A stretch of DNA of 64,000 nt from Symbiodinium natans (taxonomy: Eukaryota > Sar > Dinophyceae > Suessiales > Symbiodiniaceae), in contig CAJNDS010002227.1 of NCBI GenBank assembly GCA_905221605.1, positions 53,501 through 117,500 of the forward strand, read 5' to 3'. The position numbers and the translations under genes are program-made. Within the stretch, counting starts at the first letter, position 1. Each line of letters opens with the position of its first letter. The notes under the pieces were generated by a model. The model was not told where the DNA came from. It saw only the letters and a program-made list of their open reading frames with translations, and made no database searches. Below, in pieces: positions 1 to 10,400 of the stretch.

Positions 1-278
1 TGAGCAACTGCCAACCCTAAACACTAATCCTTAAACCCTCAATCCTAAACGCTAGCCCTAAACCCTAAACCCCAAATCGGCCCTGATCCCTTATCCCTAT
101 AACCCTAAACCCTAAACCTTCCCAAATATCTGTGGGGCCTCCCGTGGCAGCGGTGGAACGACTGGGCTCATCGCCACCTGCGCGGCACTTTTGGTGGCCT
201 CTGAAACCCTTCGGGTTTAGGGTTAGGGTTTAGGGTTTAGGGTTTAGGGTTTAGGGTTTAGGGTTTAGGGTTTAGGGT

Positions 279-366
<88 letters not shown>

Positions 367-1109
367 GGTTTAGGGTTCTTTAGAGTTTGGGATGTTTAGG
401 GCTTTAGGGTTTCTGTAGGCTTTGGGTTTTTAGGCTTCGGGTTGCTAGGGTTTGGGACGGGATTTAGGCTTTTTGGGGTTTGGGGTTTGGGGTTTAGGTT
501 TTAGGGTTTAGGGTTTAGGGTCTGGGCCCTAGCATACCCTGACTTGACTTGTTCTAAACCCAAACGATTATAGAAACATAGTAAAGCGTAGAGCTAACAG
601 CATAAAGACCTAATTCTCGTTTTTCTCTGTTATTGTTGTTCATGTACTGTTATTTGGGGGGAGGGGGGGGAGGGGTGGGAGGGGTGGGGGGGGGGGGGGC
701 CTGAACCCTAAACCCCCTAAAGCCTAAACCCTACACCCTAAACTTTGGGGGGGGTGAGGGGAGGGTTAAGGGCTCCCAATGCCCTCTTCGTCTCCTTTTG
801 GGGAAAGGCGAGTCGCTAAACTTGTTTAGGGTTCAGGGTTCAGGGTTCAGGGTTCAGGGTTCAGGGTTGAGGGTTTAGGGTTTAGGGTTTAGGGTTTAGG
901 GCTGAGGGCTTAGGGTTTCGGGTTTAGGGTTTGCTGCTCTTCGCAGAGGCCGGACCATTGCGTGAAAGGGAGTGAAAGGGTTTAGAGTTTGGGCGCTTTG
1001 ACTCCTCGAAACTTTCATCAACCTGAACCACCCTACACCCGAGAAGCCTAAACCCTCCCTCACCCCTCACCCCAAAGCCCTGAACCCTCAGCCCTAAACC
1101 CTAAACCCT

Positions 1110-2175
1110 AAAACTCCTCCAGGGCCCCCCGGCCGCGGCTGCTTCGAAGCCGGGAGCGACCGGCGCCGCGCTGGGGGAGGAGGAGTAGCCGGAGTATCCG
1201 CCCTGATGGGATTTGGGGGTTTAGGGTTTAGGGTTTAGGGTTTAGGGTTTAGGCTTTAGAGTATCCGCCCTGATGGAGAGGGCTTTGGAGAAACTAGTTG
1301 GGGTTTAGGGCTTGGGGTCAGGGTTTTGGGGTTTAGGGGTTGGGGTTTAGGGTTCGGGGTTTGGGGTTTAGAGTTTATGGTTTGGGGTTTAGGGCTTGGA
1401 GTTTAGGGTTTGGGGGTTTAGGGTTTTGGGCCTTGGGGTTGAGGATTTAGGTTATGACTCACAGGAGTGAGGGAAACTTGTGGGTTAAGCGCTGAAAGCG
1501 CTCAGGTTTCCGCCGGTTTCAATTTCAGGCAGCGGCATGACCTCTCTGATCATGTGTGCAGCTAGCCCTAAACCCTAAACCCTAAACCCTGAACCCTGAA
1601 CCCTGAACCCTGAACCCCGAACCCTAAACCCTAAACCCTAAACCCTAAACCCTAAACCCTAAACCCTAAACCCTAAACCCTAAACCCTGAACCCTAAACC
1701 CTAAACCCTAGCTAGTCACAACTGGGGTTTAGGGTTCAGGGCCTACCTGTACGAGAATCAGGTGAACATAGTTGGCTCCCTTTAGTACCCGCTGAAGCAA
1801 AATGCCACGTGTCGCCTTAGGGTTTAGGGTTTAGGGTTTAGGGTTTAGGGTTTAGGGTTTAGGGTTTAGGGTTTAGGGTTTAAGGGCTCGCAGGCAAAAC
1901 AACACAAATACAACACGATCACACCCAGGCAGGTGCTGACAGCGGCCGAAGCTAGCGAACACTGACGCCCCGAAAGCCAAAACGCTAAACCCTAAACCCC
2001 AAACTGACACCTAAACCCTAATCCCTGAACCCCGTAAACCCCCTAAAACCCTAAACCTCCCGAAACCCAAAACACTGAGTTGCAGGCGGTGTCTGTGTCT
2101 TCGGCCTGCTCTGCACCAAGGCATTTTGGAAAGCTTTCGGCCCCATCCGGCAGTGAAGATCTGCATGGAGGTATT
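1110..2175 (-). CDS. Weak exon candidates near the left edge, strand uncertain
   Basis: Islands at 1120-1206 (minus: GYSGYSSSPSAAPVAPGFE; plus: AAAASKPGATGAALGEEE then TAG), about 1490-1563 (minus: AHMIREVMPLPEIETGGN; plus side has a good polypyrimidine acceptor at 1520-1540) and about 2087-2170 (minus: SSLPDGAESFPKCLGAEQ). A further island at 125-200 is open on both strands. The composition is coding-like but neither strand nor frame is settled. Confidence 0.25.
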
Positions 2176-2275
2176 TAGGGATTAAACCCTTAGGGTTTAG
2201 GGTTTAGGGTTTAGGGTTTAGGGTTTAGGGAAGCACCGGTGCACTTCCCAAGCTCTCAAAGCGAAGGACGGGGCC

Positions 2276-4120
2276 TTAAATCGCGGCCGCCGCGCGTAGC
2301 CTCCGCGCCTCGCGTGCAGCTTGGCGGTCGGTGTGATTGGCTGGAGAGGCTTTGCCCTGTTTCAAGGTTGAGGGGTTTAGGGTTTAGGGTTTAGGAGTTT
2401 AGGAGTTTAAGGGTTTAGGGGTTTAGGGTTTAGGGTTTTAGGATTTGGGGTTTGGGGTTTAGAGTTTGGGGTTTAGGGTTTGGGTTTTAGGGTTTCGGGG
2501 GGGGGGGGGGGGGGGTGGTTTCGGGTGCTCTCCCGCAAGCCCCGGCTACTTGACCCTACAAACCCTAAACCCTATAAAACCCTGTAAACCCATAAATCCT
2601 ACACCAAAAACCCTATAAACTCTATAAACCCTATAATACTGTCTGCTATAAACCCTATAAACCCTATAAACCCTATAAACCCTGTAAACCCTATAAACCC
2701 TATAAACCCTATAAACCCTATAAACCCTATAAACCCTATAAACCCTAAACCCACACCAAAAACCCTAGAAACCCTGTACTTAGGGAGGGAGGGGAAGGGG
2801 GGGGGGAGACCCTATGGGTTTGTTAGGGCTTATGGAGGTTTGTAGGGTTTAAGGGGCTTATAGGGCTTGTTGTTTTAGGGTTTAGGGTTTATAGAGTTAG
2901 GGCTTTCGTAAGGACAGTAGGGTTTAGGGGTTTATCGGGTTTAGGGTTTGTAGGGTTTAAAGGGCTTAGGGCTTCTGGGGGTCTCCAAGTGTCGAAGACG
3001 CCGCAAACCCTAAACCCAGAACCCTGCACCCTAACCCTAAACCCTAAACCCTAAACCCTAAACTCCAGCCCCTCACACACTGAGGGCCCCCAACGGCGAG
3101 CTCGAGGAGGACACTGGAGAGGGAGACGGAGGGTGGCAAACCTGCTGTGGGGGGTTTAGGGTTTAGGGTTTAGGGTTAGGGCTTAGGGCTTAGGGTTTAG
3201 GGTTTAGGGTTTAGGGTTTAGGGCAAACCTGCTGTAGGGGCGTAGGGGTCTTTAAGGGTTTCAAGAGTTGCAGCGGCTTAGGGTGTAGAGTTTATAAAAT
3301 TAGGGTTTAGGGGTTAGTCAAGGGTTTTAAGAGTTGAAGGGTTTCAAGGGCTTTAGAGCGGTTTTAAGAGTTCAAGGGTTCAAAGGGTTCAAAGGGTCTT
3401 CAGGGTTTTAAGACTGGCCGCCCTCTTGGTTCGCCATGAAGACCCCGCAGCCCTAAACCCGCGCAGGCTCAAACTGCACACCCCTGAAACCCTGAACAAT
3501 GGAAAACCCCACCCTTACACCCTTACACCCTAAACCCTAAACTCCATCAATTTGAAAACAGAGCTGGAGGTCCCTCAACCCCAGCTCATAAAACCCTAAA
3601 CCCTGAACCCTAAACCCTATATTATAACCCTATGAACCCTCAAAAGAACACTAAACCCTAAACCCTAAACCCTAGCCCTAAATCGGCCCAATCTGGCCCA
3701 CGAACCTCGCGCGACTCGCCCGGCTCCTGGCGAGTGCAAGCTTCCACGCATCTCGAGGTTCGCGTTTTCCACCCACCACCATGCCTAAAGACGCCTGAAT
3801 GGGGCTTAGGGTTTAGGGTTTAGGGCTAGGGTTTAGGGTTTAGGGTTTAGGGTTTAGGGCTTAGGGTTTAGGGTTTAGGGTTTAGGGTTTAGGGTTGCGG
3901 GATTAGGGGGCTAAGTTGACTAAATCAGTCTATTGTTTAGGGCAGCTAATTTCACAACGCTGCGATGTGAGACTGTGCTTCTGGGTTGTAAGGCTCATAG
4001 GGATGTCATAAACAGCTTCTAGGGCTTTTGGGGCTTCCTGGTGCCTTGCGGTCCGACGTGGAGCTGAAGTAGCTCCAGATTGGGGCTGGTCTTCGGGCCC
4101 AAGTGCTCTGGATGTGCACA
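2276..4120 (-). CDS. Minus-strand exon candidates including a last exon at 2276-2340
   Basis: 2276-2340 is a likely terminal exon: AG acceptor, NHTDRQAAREARRLRAAAAI, then TAA. Upstream candidates are 3084-3140 (VCHPPSPSPVSSSSSPLGAL, GTGTGT donor), 3695-3790 (GGKREPRDAWKLALARSR, basic) and about 4030-4115 (EHLGPKTSPNLELLQLHVG or an alternative frame). These are separated by TTTAGGG/CCCTAAA arrays. Phases were not chained. Product unknown. Confidence 0.35.
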
Positions 4121-4209
4121 GGGTTTAGGGTTTAGGGTTTAGGGTTTAGGGTTTAGGGTTTAGGGTTTAGGGTTTAGGGTTTAGGGTTTAGGGTTTACCC
4201 TTAGGGGAG

Positions 4210-4431
4210 CTAAGGGGCTGCATTTCTGGAGCACCCGATCGACGCCGGGGGAGGACCAAGAGGCCCCTGAACCCGTTTGAGACGCCCCTCTGCAGTTTTT
4301 TTTGGAGGGGGTCAGGGTTTGGGGTTTCCGGTCCGCAGCCCAGGGGCTCGCAAAAACCCACCTGCCTGGTCCACCGCCGACCCCAGGCCAGTCTCACTGG
4401 TCTCCTTGGGCGCCAGGGCGGGTGGCCCCTT
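4210..4431 (-). CDS. Two last exons of a minus-strand gene
   Basis: Exon 4362-4431 reads KGPPALAPKETSETGLGSAV DQA in a Pro/Gly-rich style and has a canonical GTGGGT donor. The carried-over base joins exon 4210-4289 in phase (EGRLKRVQGPLGPPPASIG), which ends at TAG 4210-4212 right at the edge of a TTTAGGG array. Product unknown. It may be the 3' end of the gene whose exons lie at 4.7-13.3 kb, but that link is not shown by phase. Confidence 0.5.
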
Positions 4432-4674
4432 CTGAGGTTTAGGGTCTATAGGGTTTAGGGTCTATAGGGTTTAGGGTTTAGGGTTTAGGGTTTAGGGTCT
4501 AGGGAACGAGCCCCAAGCCCTCCACCTCAAGGCCCCCGCCAAAGGAAATCCATACCTGAACCCCAGCCTAAGACCCCAAAACCCTAACCCCTAAGCCCTA
4601 AACCCTAAGCCCTAAACCCTAGCCCTAAACCCTAAACCCTAAACCCTAAACCCTAAACCCTAGATCGGAGCACT

Positions 4675-7000
4675 CATGGCGCCTGGTTGAGGAGGTGGGC
4701 TCGGAGGTCGTGCCGCTTTAGGAAGACGTGCAAACCTCTGCAAGTGTCTTCGGCTTTCCTTTAAGGTTCTCAGGGCTTAGGGAATTTAGGGTTTAGGGTA
4801 GGTTAGGGGTTTAGGGAATGTAGAGTCTAGGGTTTAGGGTTTGGGGCTTCAAGGGTTTCAAGGGTTTAGGGCTTTGGGGTTTTGGAGCGTCAGGCTTTCG
4901 AGGGGGTCGCCCAAACAAAGTGACATAAACGCCCTAGGGAACCCCTGAACTCAAGTCAGAATCCTAAGCAAGCTGAGGCTCCTGTTAAACTCGAAAAGCC
5001 GTATCAACAGATCAGTCGCCCAAACACTAAATTCTAAACAATCTATTTGGAATACGTTATGGGTCCTTCCGGGACACGCCGCAGCCGTCGAAACTCGGAC
5101 CAAGAGAACACAAAAACTCGCCGTAACTCCAAAAACCCAGAGGCACCTAACCTACCATAGCCCCTGAACCCAGGACCCAAACCCCTTACAAACCCTAAGC
5201 CCCCAAGCCACAAAACCTTCGCGTAATTGGGTTCTCACTGTAGGGATACAAAGGGCCGACCCCCCTTGTTGCTCCATGGGGCGGATGCGGGAACCTATCC
5301 CTAAACCCTAAACCCTAAACCCTAAACCCTAAACCCTAAACCCCAACATTGGGTCCCCGAACCCCGGAGGAGGTCGAACTGCTGACGCAGGCTGGCGTTC
5401 TTGCGGAGGGAGGGCGCTGCCTGGCAGAGCTGCCGTTAGGGTTTAGGGTTTAGGGTTTGGGGTTTGGGGTTTGGGGTTTGGGGTCTGGGCTTGGGGTTTG
5501 GGGTTTGGGGTTTGGGGTGGCCCTGAATTGGGGAACATAAGTACACGTTGAGCTCCCGATATGATTTAAGGAATGCAAACATACATACCTATATCTATAC
5601 CTCTATATCAAATCATATGACATATATGTAGAGATATATATATATATATATACAGAGACCCGGGAAACTGGGTCCCTTTTCCGGGGGGGGCGAAGACGAA
5701 ATTCGAAGACGAAATCTGAAGACGCAATTCGGCCCAGCCGAAATTAGGCCCTGAAGACGAAATTCGGCACTGAAGACGAAATTCGGCCCCTGAAGCCTAA
5801 ATTTGGCCCTGAAGCCTAAATTGGGCCCTTGAAGCCGAAATTCGGCCCCGAAGACGAAATTCGGCCCCGAAGACGAATTCGGCCACTGAAGACGAAATTC
5901 GGCCCTGAAGCCGAAATTCGGCTCCTGAAGACGAAATTCGGCCCGGAAGCCTCAATTCAGCCCTGAAGACGACATTCGGCCCTGAAGCCGCAATTTGGCT
6001 CCTGAAGACGAAATTCGGCCCCGAAAACGAAATTCAGGGCCATTTTATGCAGGCCTAAGGGGGACCGAAACCGAATTCAAGCTTCAGGCCGAATTTCGTC
6101 TTCGGGACCGAATTTCGTCTTCAGGAGCCGAATTTCGGCTTCAGGGCCGAATTTCGTCTTCAGGGCTGAATTTAGGCTTCCGGGCCGAATTTCGTCTTCA
6201 GGAGCCGAATTTCGGCTTCAGGGCCGAATTTCGTCTTCAGCGGCCGAATTTCGTCTTCGGGGCCGAATTTCGTCTTCGGGGCCGAATTTCGGCTTCAAGG
6301 GCCCAATTTAGGCTTCAGGCCGAATTTAGGCTTCAGGGGCCGAATTTCGTCTTCAGTGCCGAATTTCGTCTTCAGGGCGTAATTTCGGCTGGGCCGAATT
6401 TCGTCTTCGAATTTCGTCTTCGCCCCCCCCCCCCGGAAAAGGGGACCCAGTTTCCCGGGTCAATGTATATATATATATATAATACACATGCAAGTACACC
6501 ATAACAACATATGTTTGGTTGTCAAAATTATTATCCCTTTTGGGGTGCCCTAAATATGACGTGCCGTATTGTGTTAAGGACCCCAAAAGGGACCATAATT
6601 TTGACAACCACCCATATATGCCTGGCCACTTAGGTGCTATCGGATCCTCTGAGAGTTTGGGGGGAAATTCTTGAGCTAAGGGCTCTCCAAAACCCAACAC
6701 CCAAACCCAAAACCCTAAACCCTCGACTGTCGAGCCTAAACCCTATCCCTGAACCCTTCACCCTTCACCCTTCACCCTTCACCCTTCACCCTTCACCCTT
6801 CACCCTTCACCCTTCACCCTTCACCCTTCACCGTTCACCCTTCCCCCTAAACCCTAAACCCTAAACCCTAAGCCTAAACCCTAAACCCTAAACCCTAAAC
6901 CCTAAACCCAACTAAGAAGGGAAGCCCTTGCGGAAAGCGTGGCAGGAGCCACAGCCACAGCGGCATCTAGCCGGTCTGCTGCACTGAGAGCCTTCTCTGC
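4675..7000 (-). CDS. Scattered minus-strand exon candidates between 4.7 and 7.0 kb
   Basis: Three exon-like islands with AG before and GT or GC after. 5363-5429 reads LCQAAPSLRKNASLRQQF (GT donor, phase 0 to 1, so it can follow the 7466 exon directly). About 6915-7005 reads KALSAADRLDAAVAVAPATL. About 4680-4755 reads GLHVFLKRHDLRAHLLNQAP. The first and second are also well open on the plus strand (TPEEVELLTQAGVLAEGG at 5358-5430; ALAESVAGATATAASRSA at 6925-7005), so strand comes only from the neighbours. No function can be given. Confidence 0.35.
5657..6461. mobile_element. Foldback palindrome of about 805 bp
   Basis: Left end GACCCGGGAAACTGGGTCCC (5657-5676) and right end its reverse complement (6442-6461). 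Each arm of about 380-400 bp is a tandem of roughly 20-bp units of the type GAAGACGAAATTCGGCCCT, inverted in the other arm, with the centre near 6059. Both ends abut TA dinucleotide runs. The 169-codon frame at 5995-6504 is the translated repeat and not a gene. Structure resembles foldback transposable elements. Confidence 0.8.
6517..6609. mobile_element. Short inverted-repeat element
   Basis: GGTTGTCAAAATTAT at the left, ATAATTTTGACAACC at the right, with ATCCCTTTTGGGGT / ACCCCAAAAGGGA-type inner inverted pairs. MITE-like, about 93 bp, directly beside the foldback element. Confidence 0.6.
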
Positions 7001-7465
7001 GCAGGCGGTTTAGGGTTTAGGGTTAGGGTTTAGGGTAAGGGTTTAGGGTTTAGGGTTTAGGGCTTAGGGCTTAGGGCTTAGGGCTTAGGGCTTATAGGGC
7101 TTATAGGGCTTATAGGGCTTATAGGGCTTATAGGGCTTATAGGGCTTAGGGCTTAGGGCTTAGGGCTTAGGGCTTAGGGCTTAGGGCTTAGGGCTTAGGG
7201 CTTCCTTGAACAACTGGAACTCAGGCTAAAGTTTGGGGTTTAGGTTTTGGGGCTTCGGGTTTTAGGGGTTTAGGGTTTAAGGTTGTGACGCCCCCGGACT
7301 GCAATTCCTTTCTTTCGGCAACCCCGTGTTTCGGAATCAACTCGGCTGTCTAACCTAAAAGACGTACCACACCAAAATGAGATACCCTCCTAAACCCTAA
7401 ACCCTAAACCCTAAACCCTAAACCCTAAACCCTAAACCCTAAACCCTAAACCCTAAACCCTAAAC

Positions 7466-10400
7466 CCCGTCTCTGCAGGGTTGAAGGTTTTGGGTTCCAG
7501 CCCAGCGCAGCTCAGAGTCTCTAAGACAAGTAGCCCGAAACAACTTGGGTTTAGGATTTAGGGTTTAGGGTTTAGGGTTTAGGGTTTAGGGTTTAGGGTT
7601 GCCTCGAGTCATGTAGGGCTTCGGGTTTAGCGCTTAAGGTGTGGTGTTTTGGGTTTAGAGTTTAGGGCTCAGATTCGAAGACCAGCTTCAGCTGGTAGGA
7701 GTTTGTGGCCAAGGTTTAGGGTTCTAGGGTTTAGGGTTTAGGGTTGGGGTTTGGGGTTTGGGGGTTTGGAGTTCAGGGTCCAAAGCACGAAGAAGCCACC
7801 ACTTGCCTGCCCAAACTGCTGCCACTGCTGGACCTGATCTGGATGTAGGTTGGCCCTTCACTGGGTTGGCCGTTGAACCCACGGGAAATATCTTTGTATA
7901 TATGACCCCATATAAACCCACATAAGGAAAGCACAAAAAATCCCAAAAGCCAACCTTGCATATTTAATCATTCTGATGAACATTCTCAGACAGGCTTTTT
8001 GAAAAGCGTCGCACAAGCCGCTCAAACCATCAAGCGCAAGTGGCCTGTGTCAGCGTGAGCTGAGTATGAATGAATCAATGCCTCCGCTCATATGACCGTC
8101 GTGACATGTAGTTTCATCATGTCAGGCCAGCTTACACGGCAGGCATGCTTCCGACACGGAACTCCGGCAAGTCAATCCGCTCATATGACCGTCGTGAAAT
8201 GTCGTTTCAGCATGTCAGGCCAGCTTACACAGCAGGCATGCTTCCGAAAAGAAACTCCGGCAAGTCAATCAAACTGCAAGACGCTACAACCATCAAGTAC
8301 AAGTGGCCTGTGTCAGCGTGAGCTGAGTATGCATGAATCATTGCCTCCGCTCATATGACCGTCGTGACATGTAGTTTCATCATGTAAGGCCAGCTTACAC
8401 AGCAGGCATGCTTCCGAAAAGAAACTCCGGCAAGTCAATCAAACTGCAAGACGCTACAACCATCAAGTACAAGTGGCCTGTGTCATGTCAGGCCAGCTTA
8501 CACAGCAGACATGTGTCCGACACGAAACTCCGGCAGGTCAATCAAACTGCAAGACGCTACAACCATCAAGCGCAAGTGGCCTGTGTCAGCGTGAGCTGAG
8601 TATGAATGAATCAATGCCTCCGCTCATATGACCGTCGTGACATGTAGTTTCATCATGTCAGGCCAGCTTACACGGCAGGCATGCTTCCGACACGGAACTC
8701 CGGCAAGTCAATCAAACTGCAAGTTGCTACAACCATCAAGCACAAGTGGGCTGTGTCAGCGTGAGCTGAGTATGAATGAATCAGTGCCTCCGCTCATATG
8801 ACCGTCGTGAAATGTAGTTTCATCATGTCAGGCCAGCTTACACAGCAGGCATGCTTCCGAAAAGAAACTCCGGCAAGTCAATCAAACTGCAAGACGCTAC
8901 AACCATCAAGTACAAGTGGCCTGTGTCAGCGTGAGCTGAGTATGCATGAATCATTGCCTCCGCTCATATGACCGTCGTGAATGTAGTTTCATCATGTCAG
9001 GCCAGCTTACACAGCAGACATGTGTCCGACACGAAACTCCGGCAAGTCAATCAAACTGCAAGACGCTACAACCATCAAGCGCAAGTGGCCTGTGTCAGCG
9101 TGAGCTGAGTATGAATGAATCAATGCCTCCGCTCATATGACCGTCGTGAAATGTAGTTTCATCATGTCAGGCCAGCTTACACAGCAGGCATGCTTCCGAA
9201 AAGAAACTCCAGCAAGTCAATCAAACTGCAAGACGCTACAACCATCAAGTACAAGTGGAATGTGTCAGCCTGAGCTGAATATGTATTAATCAATGCCTCC
9301 GCTCATATGACCGTCGTGAATGTAGTTTCATAATGTCAGGCCAGCTTACACAGCAGACATGTGTCCGACACGAAACTCCAGCAAGTCAATCAAACTGCAA
9401 GACGCTACAACCATCAAGCGCAAGTGGCCTGTGTCAGCGTGAGCTGAGTATGAATGAATCAATGCCTCCGCTCATATGACCGTCGTGACATGTAGTTTCA
9501 TCATGTCAGGCCAGCTTACACGGCAGGCATGCTTCGTCGCGGAACTCCGGCCAGTCGATCTCACTGCAAGTTGCTACAACCATAAAGTATCTGCCATATA
9601 CCGTCTAGACCCTCAACCCCTCAACCCTAAGCCCTGAACCGTAAACCCTTATATAAACCCCATTTCAATCCTTAAACCCCTAAAACCCGAAAACCCTGAA
9701 CTCTGCCCTAAACCTCCTAACTCAACCCCCACAGTCCTGGGGCATCGGGCGCACTCCTCCAGTCCCTCGGCAGAATCAGACACGCTGACGTCCTTCCACT
9801 TGAAAAGAGGGATGGCGGGACGGGGGGATTGTTGCCAAATCTGGTAGGGTTTGGGGCTTTAAGATTGACGTTTTTAGGGTTTTAGGGCTTTATAGGGTTC
9901 AGGAATGTTCAGGGTCCAAAACAAGATGCCCTCTTAAACCCATGAACCAAATCAACGCTCCACAAACGAAACGTGAACCATGGCGAAACCCTAGCCAGGC
10001 CCACAATTCAGGTGAACGCCCCCAAATCAACATGATACGGTTTAGGGTTTGTTGGGTTTGTCGGGTTTAGGAGTTGGGGGAGTTCGGGGCTCAGGTCTAG
10101 AGTGTTCGCGGCAAAGCAGGTTGGATTCTTTTTACGGCTGCCATGCGGTCCCAACAGAAGTTCGAAAGTAGGCACCAGAGGTCCCTAAACCCTGAACCCT
10201 AAACCCTAAACCCCAAACCCTAAGCAGTTGCTTTAAGCCTAGATCCCCTCTGCCATCCTGGAGTTCGCAGCTGGGGGCGGAGGGTGGTCGAGAAAAAGGA
10301 CGCTGGGACAATTGAAAGGGTTTAGGGTTTAGGGTTTGGGGTTTAGGGTTTGGGGTTTAGGGTTTGGGGTTTAGGGTTTGGGGTTTGCAGGGTTTTAGGC

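Noticed and set aside
2087-2170. Ubiquitin start (MQIF) on the minus strand
   Set aside because: Only the first four residues agree with ubiquitin; the following sequence does not.
5995-6504. 169-codon ORF on the plus strand
   Set aside because: It is a translation of the short tandem unit of the foldback palindrome's right arm; the opposite arm gives the reverse-strand equivalent.
8092-9140. Small plus-strand ORFs in the 8-9.6 kb satellite
   Set aside because: Frames vary among copies and are broken by indels; they run antisense to the snoRNA core.
7990-9597. CRISPR array
   Set aside because: Units are 170 bp and spacers are conserved between units, unlike CRISPR; the genome is eukaryotic.
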